Shown one piece after another: positions 34,746 through 47,229 of a stretch of 64,000 bases of DNA (positions within the stretch are counted from its first letter, which is position 1; each line of letters opens with the position of its first letter). The notes beneath the pieces were generated by a model, which saw nothing but the letters and a program-made list of their open reading frames with translations, was not told the DNA's origin and searched no databases. The stretch covers positions 53,654 to 117,653 of the forward strand of contig JAHBSL010000017.1 of NCBI GenBank assembly GCA_019639135.1, in the 5' to 3' direction. A program made the translations under genes and the position numbers. The DNA comes from Acidobacteriota bacterium (GTDB lineage Bacteria > Acidobacteriota > Blastocatellia > Pyrinomonadales > Pyrinomonadaceae).

Positions 34746-35534
34746 CTATCCGCAAAGCACGGCACCGCCGTTCACGTTCAGGATCTCGCCGGTAATATGC
34801 CTTGCCCAAGGCGAGAGGAGAAAACAGATCGAAAGAGCGATGTCATCGGTCGTCGCGATCCGTTTCATCGGGATCGAATTGATAACGCTCTGTTCATAGG
34901 CCTTGTCTTCAAAGACCGGTCGGACCATCGCCGTTTCTATCCATCCCGGTGCGACGCAGTTGACGCGGATCTTCGGGCAAAGTTCGCTGGCGAGCGCCTT
35001 TGTAAACGAGATCTGGCCGCCCTTCGAAGCTGCGTAGTTCGAGTAGTTTGCCTCGCCGCGTTGGCCGGCGGTTGAGCTGACCAGAACGATCGATCCCGAC
35101 TCGCGTTTCTTCATCGCCGGAACGCACGCCTTGGACATTGCCCAAGCAGATTTGAGGTTTGTATTGAGCACGCGGTTCCACGTCTCTTCGGTCATCTCCT
35201 CGATCGGAGCGCCTTCCCAGATACCGGCGTTTAGCACGAGCAGGTCGATCCCGCCAAATTCCTCGACCGCCTTCTCGGCGACCTTGCGGGCAGCGTTGTA
35301 TTCTGAAACGTCGCCGGCGATCGCGATCGCCTTTACGCCAAGCGCGGTGCAGCGATTGACCGTTTCATCGGCCTCGGCGTGATTCTGCAAATAATTGACG
35401 ACGACATTAGCACCGCCCTCGGCAAGCCGAATCGCCGTCGCCCGCCCAACGCCCCGCGACGCACCCGTAACTATCGCCGACTTCCCCGAAAAAAGCCCCT
35501 TGGGCAATTCTATCCCGACCACATTTTCACCCAT
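34746..35534 (-). CDS. SDR family oxidoreductase (FabG-like)
   Basis: A 262-residue classical short-chain dehydrogenase: TGASRGVGRA binds the cofactor, LNAGIWEG is the NAG motif, and the catalytic Ser and YAASK lie in SSTAGQRGEANYSNYAASKGG. The ATG at 35534 is preferred; upstream codons lack features. It could be a 3-oxoacyl-ACP reductase, but nothing nearby confirms fatty-acid synthesis. Confidence 0.88.
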   Translation of the reverse strand: MGENVVGIELPKGLFSGKSAIVTGASRGVGRATAIRLAEGGANVVVNYLQNHAEADETVNRCTALGVKAIAIAGDVSEYNAARKVAEKAVEEFGGIDLLVLNAGIWEGAPIEEMTEETWNRVLNTNLKSAWAMSKACVPAMKKRESGSIVLVSSTAGQRGEANYSNYAASKGGQISFTKALASELCPKIRVNCVAPGWIETAMVRPVFEDKAYEQSVINSIPMKRIATTDDIALSICFLLSPWARHITGEILNVNGGAVLCG

Positions 35535-35584
35535 ACGGATAATTTTTACCGCAGAGAAGCAAAGGAACAAAATGAAGGTCGGTT

Positions 35585-36178
35585 TCAGATCCTAGTATCG
35601 TTGCTTTTGCTTAGTTTGTGAGAGACGACGGCGGCTATCAAGGCAACCGGGAAAAAATAGATCGAGTACCAAAAATACAAGTTCGACTCGGTCTCACCGG
35701 AGAACACGCTGGCGAAAAGTGCGACGAGAGATGCTGAAGCCGTCACCGCAAGCGGAGCATACAAACCATGCTTTTCGTTTATCTTTCCAACGCCCGCAAA
35801 GCACATGAACGCCCCGGCCAGGATCATGAAGACCATCTGGAATGTTATACCGAACTCCGCAGCAAAAAAGAATGCGGAAAGAACTGAATAATAGAGGAGA
35901 AACGAGCCCGGCAAGAAGAGAAGAGCGAGCCTGACGACACTCGACCAGCGGTCAATGTTCGATTGAACCTGCGGTACAGAGCTGTCCGCCGTTTCGATCT
36001 CATTATGTTGCCGTACCAACGGGAACTCGACTTCAAGGTTCTCGTTGAAGAGGTCAACTGTGTCTTCGTAATGGTTTTTTGTTTGGGTAGTCATCGCAGG
36101 AGCCGGGCCGCTGGCCTTATATGATTTTAATGGGTCGGCAAGGCAGAAGGCAATAAGTTTTTTGTCAGGCGTTTTCAT
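35585..36178 (-). CDS. Hypothetical membrane protein
   Basis: A protein of up to 197 residues with four hydrophobic segments in the C-terminal two thirds (VRLALLFLPGSFLLYYSVLS, TFQMVFMILAGAFMCFAG, YAPLAVTASASLVALFASVF, YSIYFFPVALIAAVVS) after a polar N terminus. A downstream ATG at 36094 would also give a sensible protein; no ribosome site decides. Family not recognised. Confidence 0.55.
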   Translation of the reverse strand: MKTPDKKLIAFCLADPLKSYKASGPAPAMTTQTKNHYEDTVDLFNENLEVEFPLVRQHNEIETADSSVPQVQSNIDRWSSVVRLALLFLPGSFLLYYSVLSAFFFAAEFGITFQMVFMILAGAFMCFAGVGKINEKHGLYAPLAVTASASLVALFASVFSGETESNLYFWYSIYFFPVALIAAVVSHKLSKSNDTRI

Positions 36179-36210
36179 GTTAATTTTTTGACATCAGATA
36201 AAGTCTTTAT

Positions 36211-39225
<3,015 letters not shown>

Positions 39226-39234
39226 GATAGAAGG

Positions 39235-40140
39235 ATGGCCCGTGAAGTAGAAAACAGCCCGCATCAAGCCGGAGAGATCCTCGCCTCGCGAGGCGAAAAG
39301 GTCATCGAGCAATTGTCCGAAGCTGTTCGGCCGAACAATTCCGAGGGCATCCACGACCTTCGCGTCGCGATCCGCCGCCTGCGTACCGCGATGCAGGATC
39401 TCGGCTCCATTTCTGATAAGAAAACCGGCCGAAAGCTTAATAAAGAGCTGAAAAAGATCGCAGACCTTGCCGGTAAGGTCCGCGACCATGATGTAGCTAT
39501 CGCGGTGCTCGAAAAGCTCGCCGGCGAGGCTGAAGACTCGCAGATCCTTATGGGCATCAATGAGATGATCGCCGGCCGCCGTTCGCGTAGAGACGCAGAT
39601 CATCACGCCCTCGTGGAGTCGCTTTCGCCGGAAAGAACGGAGAAACTCGCCGCCCGGATCCGCAAGATCGCCGGTTTCGATGAGCGAGTCGCGATGCATC
39701 CAGGCATCGCTGCCGCCGTGATCGGCGAACGTTGCCTCGCGTTCCTCGAACTCGTGCCATCGCTTTACGATCCGGCCGATACCAAACGCCATCATCGTCT
39801 GCGGATCGCCGCCAAAAGGCTTCGCTATTCCGCCGAGCTTTTCGACCCGCTCGCCCAAAACGAGAACTCCGCCCCAAGGCTCATCGCCGAAATGCAGGAT
39901 CATCTCGGCGATATGCACGACTGCGACATCTGGATCCGGGCGCTAAGGAAGAACCTTAAAAACTACGTCAAGAATGCCGGTGAAGCGACACCCGAGTTCC
40001 TCGCCGCCGAGTGTCTGCTCGGCGAGTTCGTCCGCCGCCGGGCAAAGCACTATCGCGAAGCCCTGAACCTCTGGGCCGAATGGCGAGATAACAAATTTCT
40101 CGAATCGCTCCTTGAACGGACCGCTTTACAGCCCAAGTAA
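39235..40140 (+). CDS. CHAD domain protein
   Basis: A 301-residue helical protein with the conserved His/Arg/Lys clusters of CHAD domains: GIHDLRVAIRRLRTAMQ near residue 40, KVRDHDVAI, and HHRLRIAAKRLRYSAELF near residue 185, then HLGDMHDCDIW. CHAD domains bind polyphosphate through this basic surface and localise to polyphosphate granules. It lies nine bases after the synthetase stop and may be co-transcribed with it. No CYTH domain is fused. Confidence 0.9.
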   Translation: MAREVENSPHQAGEILASRGEKVIEQLSEAVRPNNSEGIHDLRVAIRRLRTAMQDLGSISDKKTGRKLNKELKKIADLAGKVRDHDVAIAVLEKLAGEAEDSQILMGINEMIAGRRSRRDADHHALVESLSPERTEKLAARIRKIAGFDERVAMHPGIAAAVIGERCLAFLELVPSLYDPADTKRHHRLRIAAKRLRYSAELFDPLAQNENSAPRLIAEMQDHLGDMHDCDIWIRALRKNLKNYVKNAGEATPEFLAAECLLGEFVRRRAKHYREALNLWAEWRDNKFLESLLERTALQPK

Positions 40141-40172
40141 GAGGGATTCGACAAGACAACGACGGATCGCGG

Positions 40173-40595
40173 ATGAGAATAGTTATCGACACAAATGTTG
40201 TGGTCGCCGCACTTCGATCGAAGCGCGGGGCAGCGTATCGACTGCTTTCGCTATTGCCGGATGATCGATTTACACCGGTGATCTCACCAACGCTCTATCT
40301 GGAATACGTTTCGGTTCTGCTCCGATCCGAGAATCTGCAGGCCGGTAACCACTCGCCAGAGGACATCAAAGGATTTGTTCGAGAGCTTCTCTCTTACTCT
40401 TATCGGCAACGTATACATTTTCAATGGCGTCCAATCCTCAAAGACGCGGATGATGATTTCATCCTAGAGTTGGCGATCAATTCAGGTTGCCGTTTCATTG
40501 TCACTTTCAATAAGAAAGACTTTGCAGGGGCCGAAATGTTCGGCATCGAATTGTTATCGCCATCAGAGTTTTGGGGTATAATCGAAAAAGAATGA
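40173..40595 (+). CDS. PIN domain toxin (COG1569-type)
   Basis: A 140-residue PIN nuclease: IVIDTNVVVAALRS carries the first Asp, YLEYVSVL the Glu, and DADDDFILELAINSGC the later Asp cluster, followed by IVTFNKKDF. These acidic residues bind Mg or Mn for RNA cleavage. The stop overlaps the ATG of the antitoxin (ATGA). The order is toxin first, the reverse of the usual VapBC. Confidence 0.88.
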   Translation: MRIVIDTNVVVAALRSKRGAAYRLLSLLPDDRFTPVISPTLYLEYVSVLLRSENLQAGNHSPEDIKGFVRELLSYSYRQRIHFQWRPILKDADDDFILELAINSGCRFIVTFNKKDFAGAEMFGIELLSPSEFWGIIEKE

Positions 40596-40831
40596 GTGCA
40601 ATTACGATAGAAATTCCGAATTCCATCTTGAAGAAAGTTGAGGAGCTTGCCGCTTCAGGTGGCTTTTCGCTTGAGCAGTTTGTTGCGAGTGCTACTTCGG
40701 AGAAACTTGACGCGATGCTCGCCGACTATCTCGAGTCCGAGTCTCGACAAGGATCGAGGGCCGCTTTTGAAAGGGTAATGGCGGCTGTGCCCGATGTTGA
40801 GCCGATCCATCCCGATGATGTAATCAAATAA
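40592..40831 (+). CDS. Antitoxin partner of the PIN toxin
   Basis: A 79-residue protein starting at the ATGA overlap. ITIEIPNSILKKVEELAASG is a ribbon-helix-helix-like N terminus for DNA binding and autoregulation. The following SLEQFVASATSEKLDAML and the acidic tail should wrap the toxin. Paired by position with the PIN gene. Confidence 0.85.
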   Translation: MSAITIEIPNSILKKVEELAASGGFSLEQFVASATSEKLDAMLADYLESESRQGSRAAFERVMAAVPDVEPIHPDDVIK

Positions 40832-40903
40832 TTTCTTCGCATCTACACTCGGCTCTACCGGTCGTCGTGTCAACGTTTCCCTCAGTTCGTCGTGGGTCAG
40901 TAC

Positions 40904-41680
40904 ATGGAAAGCGAAGATATCGCTAAATTGAGAAAAGCATTACGGAGTCTTGGGCGACCAGATTTAGCTGTTCTTCTTGACAACGCAAAGTCAGATCTTC
41001 GCATTTCTGATACCTATGGTTCGCGTTTGTTTTCACGACTTTCGGAATTTAACATTTACTGCTCACCAGAGAACTACTCAAAACTCTCAAAACTGCCGCC
41101 AACCGACGAGGAGGCTATACAAAACGCGGTATACCTTATCTATCCAACCCAGGATCATGAACCAGAAATATATAAGATCAACTACTTAATGGATTTCGAG
41201 GGAGTAGACCGGTCTTATATCGTCGTGACTGGACGTTTGGGAGAGATCTCTTTTGATTATGTTCACCAACAAATTGCGAAATGCCATCAAAAGATCGGAA
41301 ATGCGGATTTTGATGGTGCGGTTACAAACGCAAGAACTCTCATCGAATCGGTCTGCCTTTTCATCTACGAAAATTTAAGCGGCAAAAGTTACAAGTATGA
41401 TGGCAATCTCGGAAAACTGCACAAGTCGGTGGCGGACTTGCTGCAGATGAATCCTGAAAAATATGAATCCCAAAATCTAAAAAGAATTCTTACTGGCATT
41501 TCGAGCATAATCCATGGAGTCTCAGAAATTAGGAACGCGCAAAGTGACTCTCACGGCAAAGCTCCATCCAGCCAAACATATCGAGTAGATGATCGCCACG
41601 CCATTTTCGTCGTAAACCTTTCAAAATCCGTTTCAGAATACTTATTCTTAAGTTACATTAAAGCCAAACAATCGACTTGA
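40904..41680 (+). CDS. Abortive-infection-like protein (Abi_C domain)
   Basis: A 258-residue protein (ATG at 40904; a GTG at 40892 is also in frame). Residues about 140-250 follow the pattern of the abortive infection C-terminal domain: TNARTLIESVCLFIYENL, then GNLGKLHKSVADLLQM and GISSIIHGVSEIRNAQSDSH. The N-terminal half is unrecognised. Base composition is more AT-rich than flanking genes. The stop overlaps the TTG start of the DUF488 gene. Role in phage defence is inferred from family and from the adjacent toxin-antitoxin pair. Confidence 0.75.
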   Translation: MESEDIAKLRKALRSLGRPDLAVLLDNAKSDLRISDTYGSRLFSRLSEFNIYCSPENYSKLSKLPPTDEEAIQNAVYLIYPTQDHEPEIYKINYLMDFEGVDRSYIVVTGRLGEISFDYVHQQIAKCHQKIGNADFDGAVTNARTLIESVCLFIYENLSGKSYKYDGNLGKLHKSVADLLQMNPEKYESQNLKRILTGISSIIHGVSEIRNAQSDSHGKAPSSQTYRVDDRHAIFVVNLSKSVSEYLFLSYIKAKQST

Positions 41681-42135
41681 ATAACGTCATACATACCATC
41701 GGCCATGGGCGGCATGAGTTTGGGTATTTTCTTGAGCTTTTGCGGAAGCACGGCGTCGGGTTCGTTTGCGATGTGCGGAGTGTTGCTCGTTCGCGTTGGC
41801 CGCAGTTCAATGGGATGGTCCTTGCCGAGCTTCTACGCGAGCAAGGCATCGGCTACGAACATCTGCCCGAGTGCGGCGGCAAAACGCGGCCCACGCCCGA
41901 AGACCTCGCCTGGGGCCTCGGCCGCATCGCCGAGATCGCGTCCGAAACACCGACCGTCCTGATGTGCTCGGAGTCGCACCCGCTTTCTCAGCACAAGGTC
42001 CCGCGGGCAAACTGCCACCGCATCGGCATGCTCTCGCCGCCGCTCCGGGCAAGAGGCTTTAGCCGCATCGTCCATATCCTCCCCGATGGCTCCGCCGCCG
42101 AGTTCGACGAATCCGCCGTCCCGTCCATCTGGTGA
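41677..42135 (+). CDS. DUF488 family protein
   Basis: The TTG start at 41677 overlaps the upstream stop. The 152 residues have IHTIGHGRHEFGYFLELL, DVRSVARSRWPQFN and CSESHPLSQ followed by CHR, the DUF488 pattern with conserved Arg, Cys and His. The function is unknown, though DUF488 genes often accompany defence or restriction loci. It is translationally coupled to the Abi_C gene. Confidence 0.85.
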   Translation: MNNVIHTIGHGRHEFGYFLELLRKHGVGFVCDVRSVARSRWPQFNGMVLAELLREQGIGYEHLPECGGKTRPTPEDLAWGLGRIAEIASETPTVLMCSESHPLSQHKVPRANCHRIGMLSPPLRARGFSRIVHILPDGSAAEFDESAVPSIW

Positions 42136-42204
42136 CTTTTTGAGTCCCGGCTTCAGCCAGCCCGTGTCTTTTCGATCATCTTTACAAGGTAGAACACAGC
42201 TACA

Positions 42205-42240
42205 ACAAAAATGGCGTGACCGAACCTTCCGGCCACGCCA
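42205..42240 (-). terminator. Intrinsic terminator of secA
   Basis: On the reverse strand TGGCGTGGCCG, loop, CGGTCACGCCA is followed by TTTTTGTTG. It lies about 40 bases after the secA stop. Confidence 0.9.
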
Positions 42241-42280
42241 ATCGTTTCATGTTTCTACGGCATGCTGCCGCAAGTTCGCA

Positions 42281-45091
42281 TCAAGCTCCGGCTCCGTGGC
42301 ACTTTTTGAACTTCTTGCCCGAGCCGCAGTAGCAGGGTTCGTTCGGCTTGACCTTCGGCTGGTCGCGCTTGAAGGGCGTGTGCCGAACCTCTTCGGTATC
42401 GCCGGCGGCGGAGGCGGTTGCCATTGCACCAGTAAATGCCATGCCGGCCGCCTGCCTTCTGGCACGCTGCTGGGCGAGCCGTTCAAGCCGGGCACGCTCT
42501 TCCTGCTCGTCGCGGGAAACGACCTCGAGGTGAAAGAGTGCCTTGGTCGTGTTCGTATCAATGCGGTCAAGCATGTCCTGAAACATCTCGAAGGACTGCT
42601 TCTTGTATTCGACGAGCGGGTCCTTCTGCCCGTAACCGACAAGGCCGATGCCCTGCTTTACCTGATCGATCGAGGCGAGGTGGTCCTTCCACTGCGAGTC
42701 GATGATGTTGAGCATTATGTAACGCTCATAGGCCCGAAGGGCTTCCTCGCCGGCGAGCTTTTCCTTCTCCTCGTAGGCTGCTTTCGCCTTTGCCCAGATG
42801 CGTTCCTGTATCTCATCCGGGTTCATCGTGCGGAAATCGACCCCGGCATCGCGGGCCGGATCGACCTTGTAGATGCTCTCGATCTCAGCTGCATACGTGT
42901 TTATGTCCCACTGGTCGGGGCTGATCGTCAGGCTCAGCATGCTGTCCGTCAGATCGTGCAGAAGATCGCGGGCGACTCCGTTCTCACCGAGCAGATACTC
43001 ACGGTGGTTCTCTTCAAACATCAACTGGCGGCGGAGTTTGTAGATCGTCTCACGCTGCCGGTTCATCACGTCGTCATATTTGAGGACGTGCTTGCGCGTT
43101 TCAAAGTTGCGGGCCTCGACCGCCTTCTGTGCTCGCTCGATCTGTTTCGAAACGGTCTTCGATTCGATCGCGACGCCGTCTTCCATCCCGAGCCATTGCA
43201 TCATAGACCGGACCTTGTCACCCGCGAAGATGCGCATCAGGTCGTCCTCAAGCGAGAGAACGAAATGCGACGAACCGGGATCGCCCTGCCGGCCCGCACG
43301 TCCGCGGAGCTGGTTGTCGATGCGGCGAGACTCGTGCCGTTCGGTGCCGAGAATATGCAGGCCGCCGAGTGCGACAACCTCTTCGTGCTCTTTCGCCACG
43401 ACCGCCTTGGCCTTGCGAAGCTGCTCTTCGTATTGCTCCGGCGTAGCCTCGTCAGGATTGATCTCCATCCGCTTGAGGTAGTCGTTCGCGAGGTGCTCGG
43501 GGTTACCGCCAAGCAGGATGTCCGTACCTCGGCCGGCCATGTTGGTGGCGATGGTCACCGCACCCTTTCGTCCCGCCTGGGCGATGATCTCGGCCTCGCG
43601 CTCGTGGTACTTGGCGTTGAGAACGTTGTGAGGAACGCCGAGCTTCTTGAGCCGGTCGGCAACGATCTCGGAATTTTCGACGGAGACAGTGCCGACAAGC
43701 ACCGGCTGGCCCTTGGCGTGGAGTTCGCGGATCTCTTCGACGACAGCGTTCCATTTCTCCGGCAACGTACGGTAGATGACGTCCGAGCCGTCCTTACGGA
43801 CCATCGGCCGGTGCGTCGGGATCGAGACCACATCGAGCCCGTAAACAGTATTGAACTCCTCGGCTTCCGTGTCGGCCGTACCGGTCATACCGGAGAGCTT
43901 TTCATACATACGGAAGTAGTTCTGCAGCGTAATGGTCGCGAGCGTTTGGTTCTCCCGCTCGATCTTTACGCCTTCTTTCGCTTCGACAGCCTGGTGAAGC
44001 CCATCCGACCAGCGGCGGCCCTGCATAAGGCGGCCGGTGAAGTCATCGACGATGATGACCTCGCCTTCCTGCACGACGTAGTGATGATCACGCTTGTAAA
44101 GCGTATGGGCCTTGAGTGCCTGTTCAACGCAATGGAGCAGGTCCATATTGCCGGGGTCGTAGAGGTTCTCGACGCCAAGCAGTTTCTCGGCCTTCGAGAC
44201 GCCCTGCTCCGTCAGCACGGCCGAGTGATTCTTTTCGTCAACCAGATAATCGCCGGTCGTGACCTTCGTTTCCTCGTCCTTGTGGCCCTTTTCGAGCCGC
44301 GGGATAACGTCGTTGGCGACGTAGTATTTATCGGTCGCATCATCGGTCGCACCGGAGATGATGAGCGGCGTCCGGGCCTCGTCGATGAGTATCGAATCGA
44401 CCTCGTCAACGATCGCAAAATAGTGATCGCGTTGGACGAGCGACTCGACATCGAACTTCATATTGTCGCGAAGATAGTCGAAGCCGAACTCGTTGTTCGT
44501 TCCGTAGGTGATGTCGCAGCCGTATGCCTCCTTGCGGGCAAAGTCATCCATGTCGTTCTGGATGCAGCCGACGGTCAGCCCGAGAAACTGGTGGATGCGT
44601 CCCATCCACTCGGAGTCACGCGAGGCGAGATAATCGTTGACCGTTACGACGTGGACGCCGCGGCCTGTAAGGGCGTTGAGATAGGAAGGAAGCGTCGCGA
44701 CGAGCGTTTTACCTTCACCGGTGCGCATCTCGGCAATTCGGCCCTGATGAAGGGCGACGCCGCCGATCATCTGCACATCGAAGTGCCGCATCCCCGTAAC
44801 GCGTTTCGAGGCCTCGCGGACCGTGGCAAAGGCTTCAGGAAGTATCTCATGGAGCACTTCCTGCTCGGCCTTGCGGCGTTCGTCCTTATCCTCGATGCCG
44901 TCAAGCCGGCGGGCGATTAGCTCCTTGAACTTTGGCGTCTGTGCCTTCAGCTCTTCATCCGAAAGCTGCTGGATCTTTGCTTCCCAATCGTTGATCTCCG
45001 CAACGATAGGTTTGACCTTTTTAAGAAATACATCGCTCGAAGATCCGAAGATCTTCTTAATCATCTTGTCTGCAAAACTGTTTACTGGCAT
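42281..45091 (-). CDS. secA: Preprotein translocase ATPase SecA
   Basis: A 936-residue motor: [17 protein letters not shown] (Walker A), [36 protein letters not shown] (DEAD region), [16 protein letters not shown], and a C-terminal zinc-binding [14 protein letters not shown] that contacts SecB or lipids. It drives proteins through SecYEG. It is transcribed alone, bounded by the terminator downstream and a repeat upstream. Confidence 0.99.
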   Translation of the reverse strand: MPVNSFADKMIKKIFGSSSDVFLKKVKPIVAEINDWEAKIQQLSDEELKAQTPKFKELIARRLDGIEDKDERRKAEQEVLHEILPEAFATVREASKRVTGMRHFDVQMIGGVALHQGRIAEMRTGEGKTLVATLPSYLNALTGRGVHVVTVNDYLASRDSEWMGRIHQFLGLTVGCIQNDMDDFARKEAYGCDITYGTNNEFGFDYLRDNMKFDVESLVQRDHYFAIVDEVDSILIDEARTPLIISGATDDATDKYYVANDVIPRLEKGHKDEETKVTTGDYLVDEKNHSAVLTEQGVSKAEKLLGVENLYDPGNMDLLHCVEQALKAHTLYKRDHHYVVQEGEVIIVDDFTGRLMQGRRWSDGLHQAVEAKEGVKIERENQTLATITLQNYFRMYEKLSGMTGTADTEAEEFNTVYGLDVVSIPTHRPMVRKDGSDVIYRTLPEKWNAVVEEIRELHAKGQPVLVGTVSVENSEIVADRLKKLGVPHNVLNAKYHEREAEIIAQAGRKGAVTIATNMAGRGTDILLGGNPEHLANDYLKRMEINPDEATPEQYEEQLRKAKAVVAKEHEEVVALGGLHILGTERHESRRIDNQLRGRAGRQGDPGSSHFVLSLEDDLMRIFAGDKVRSMMQWLGMEDGVAIESKTVSKQIERAQKAVEARNFETRKHVLKYDDVMNRQRETIYKLRRQLMFEENHREYLLGENGVARDLLHDLTDSMLSLTISPDQWDINTYAAEIESIYKVDPARDAGVDFRTMNPDEIQERIWAKAKAAYEEKEKLAGEEALRAYERYIMLNIIDSQWKDHLASIDQVKQGIGLVGYGQKDPLVEYKKQSFEMFQDMLDRIDTNTTKALFHLEVVSRDEQEERARLERLAQQRARRQAAGMAFTGAMATASAAGDTEEVRHTPFKRDQPKVKPNEPCYCGSGKKFKKCHGAGA

Positions 45092-45112
45092 TGGTTCCTC
45101 TTATTTATAGAG

Positions 45113-45186
45113 CCCACGCTTCAGCGTGCCTTCCAAACCGGCCTGCCTGTCAAAATATCAAGGCAAGCCAAAGTTTGTACTTTGGA
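45113..45186. repeat. Short palindromic repeats upstream of secA
   Basis: CACGC-TTCA-GCGTG (45115-45128) and CCAAAG-TTTGTA-CTTTGG (45168-45185) are two hairpins 40 bases apart. They look like dispersed repeat units rather than a promoter. Confidence 0.6.
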
Positions 45187-45265
45187 CGATCGGCTGCCCG
45201 ACCGCAACTCTTTACGTAAATTGATGAATGTAAAAGGCGAGATGATTGAACTCGTCCCGCCGCGG

Positions 45266-45718
45266 CTAAACGCACGCAGCGAAGAAATTCAATGAGGAGC
45301 GAGGAAGCGAAGCAACGCCAAAGGCAGCAGATGCCCGGACGTCGTTCGGCCAGAAGAGTGGTGCTTGAGGCTCGGCGGCCGAGAAGGTTTCGGTAACCGA
45401 GATCGGGGTCGGAACATAAGCTACGTCAGCCGCGGGTTCGACAAAATACTGCGAAAGATAAACACGGACGAGCGACTCGACGGCAGCACCCGAGAGAATA
45501 TCCCCGGCCGCTTCCGGTTCAAATTCGGGAACTGCATGTTCCGGATCGCGGTCAAACTCGTCGCGGACCTCGAACTCTTCGCTGAGTTCGAAGTTTCGTG
45601 TCATCGCCGCCGATTGCTGAGCGATGATCCCAGGCGACGCACCGGCCATCAACAGGCCGATATAAACGCCAAGTGTCGCGAGGAAAATGGCCGAGTTTTG
45701 TGTCCGCTTTGTTTCCAA
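45266..45718 (-). CDS. Single-pass membrane/exported hypothetical protein
   Basis: A 150-residue protein with an N-terminal hydrophobic segment (NSAIFLATLGVYIGLLMAG), then an acidic region rich in Glu and Asp (EEFEVRDEFDRDPEH). No known motif. It follows the 445-residue gene by 12 bases on the same strand, so the two are an operon. Confidence 0.6.
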   Translation of the reverse strand: METKRTQNSAIFLATLGVYIGLLMAGASPGIIAQQSAAMTRNFELSEEFEVRDEFDRDPEHAVPEFEPEAAGDILSGAAVESLVRVYLSQYFVEPAADVAYVPTPISVTETFSAAEPQAPLFWPNDVRASAAFGVASLPRSSLNFFAACV

Positions 45719-45730
45719 GATCGGTTCTGT

Positions 45731-47068
45731 TTATTTCGCTGCCGTTCGGTCTGCAGGCCGCATGCCCGCGTTGCCGTTCGGCTTTTTCGCTTCGTTTGCC
45801 TGTTCCGCGAGCTTTCGCTCGATCAACGGATGAGCGACTTCCTTCGGAACAACGAAGCGGATTATAACACGCTTGCCCTCCACCTCGACCTTTGCACCTT
45901 CGAGCAGAACAAGATCATCCTTGTCGTTCTGGTCGGCGTTTTCACCGGATTTGCGGCTCTTAGCCATTGTAATTCCCAGATCGAGCAATGACTTGATGGA
46001 TCTTGCCCGAGTTTCGGTTTCAACCTCAGACTGGATGGTGGCCGAAATATCCGTTTCGTTTTGACTAAGATCAAGGTAAAGATCCTTTCCTGTAAGTTCC
46101 CTCAAATACTGCAAATAGCCCGCTACGTTCACCGCCTCGATCGACGCCTTGACGATATTGATCATCCGCTCATCTTCGCCGCTGGCCTTGATGTAGCGGA
46201 AGTTCTTCGGGTCGAGGCGGCCGTTCTTATCGAGCTTTCCGCGGGCCGAAAGTTCGAACTCGGACTGCAGGTCAAGCTGGTTTTTCGCTCTCTCGTCGTT
46301 GATGAAGTTGCCGAGGTCGACCAGCGGCCGTCGGTTGATCATCTCAGGCAGAGCGAGCGGATCGGTCGGGTTTACTGGCTGCGGGTTCGTATTCGCATTC
46401 GCGACCTGGCCGTTGGTGTTCGAATTGCCGAGCGGAGGCTTCTTTCCACCGCGGCCGGCGTCGGCATCGGCCGTTTCACCCTCGACCTTGAACGGCGAAT
46501 CCGGCTCCTCGCCCTTTACGGCGTTCGGGTTTGCCTTAGGCAAACGCGGAGCTTTTCCAAGTACACCGCCGCCTACGGGTGGTGCGGGCGGAGGCGTATA
46601 GATCGGGACCGTTGGATTAAAGCCGAAGTTCGGGTTCTGATTCGCGGCCTGCATTGCGGCGAACTGCTCCGGGTTGGCGATCTGGAAATAGCCTTCCGGA
46701 TACTCGAGCGGCCCGGTCTGGCCCGTGACATCGACGAAAGTGATGTCCGCCTCGCCGAGGTCGATCCGGTCATATGCCGCGTCAACGAATTCGCGGTCCG
46801 TGCCGAAAAGCACCGCACCAACGTAAACCGTATCAAGCACCTGACAGACTCGGCCGACGAACGGGCTCTCGCAGCCCTTCATCGTCAAAAGGCTCGTTTG
46901 TGCGGCAACACCAAAAAAAAGCAGGTTTGCCAACGCCGAAACTCCGAGGATCTTATAGATCCGCGGCGAGAGTTCCCAGCCGCGAAGCTCGTAATTCTGA
47001 AGAAAGTCCTTCTCTGCCGGCGTCTCTACGGCATTTTCTGTCCCTATATATGATTGCTCTTGGCTCAT
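45731..47068 (-). CDS. Membrane-anchored proline-rich hypothetical protein
   Basis: A 445-residue protein with one transmembrane segment near residues 40-60 (ILGVSALANLLFFGVAAQT), a soluble stretch to about 150, a Pro/Asn-rich linker (TPPPAPPVGGG, NTNGQVANANTN), and a C-terminal folded part (MINRRPLVDLGNFINDERA, then EVEGKRVIIRFVVPKEVAH). The layout resembles envelope proteins with a TonB-like or AMIN-like reach, but no family can be named. The next gene downstream is the 150-residue membrane protein. Confidence 0.65.
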   Translation of the reverse strand: MSQEQSYIGTENAVETPAEKDFLQNYELRGWELSPRIYKILGVSALANLLFFGVAAQTSLLTMKGCESPFVGRVCQVLDTVYVGAVLFGTDREFVDAAYDRIDLGEADITFVDVTGQTGPLEYPEGYFQIANPEQFAAMQAANQNPNFGFNPTVPIYTPPPAPPVGGGVLGKAPRLPKANPNAVKGEEPDSPFKVEGETADADAGRGGKKPPLGNSNTNGQVANANTNPQPVNPTDPLALPEMINRRPLVDLGNFINDERAKNQLDLQSEFELSARGKLDKNGRLDPKNFRYIKASGEDERMINIVKASIEAVNVAGYLQYLRELTGKDLYLDLSQNETDISATIQSEVETETRARSIKSLLDLGITMAKSRKSGENADQNDKDDLVLLEGAKVEVEGKRVIIRFVVPKEVAHPLIERKLAEQANEAKKPNGNAGMRPADRTAAK

Positions 47069-47229
47069 AACTGCTATAATTTCCGATAATTAACGGCCGA
47101 TACTACGGGCTGCTCGAAATTAGACGCAAAACACCGCAAATTCGTTGCGATGCAAACGAGAATTCTATCACTTCGGCAAGCCCTTTGAAAGGTTTTTGCA
47201 CCCCGCAGGCGTTGATTTTTTGTTCCGCG

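Noticed and set aside
42086..44920. A 944-codon open frame antisense to secA
   Set aside because: It is the shadow of a conserved secA gene in a GC-rich genome; its translation shows no motif, and its third-position pattern belongs to secA.
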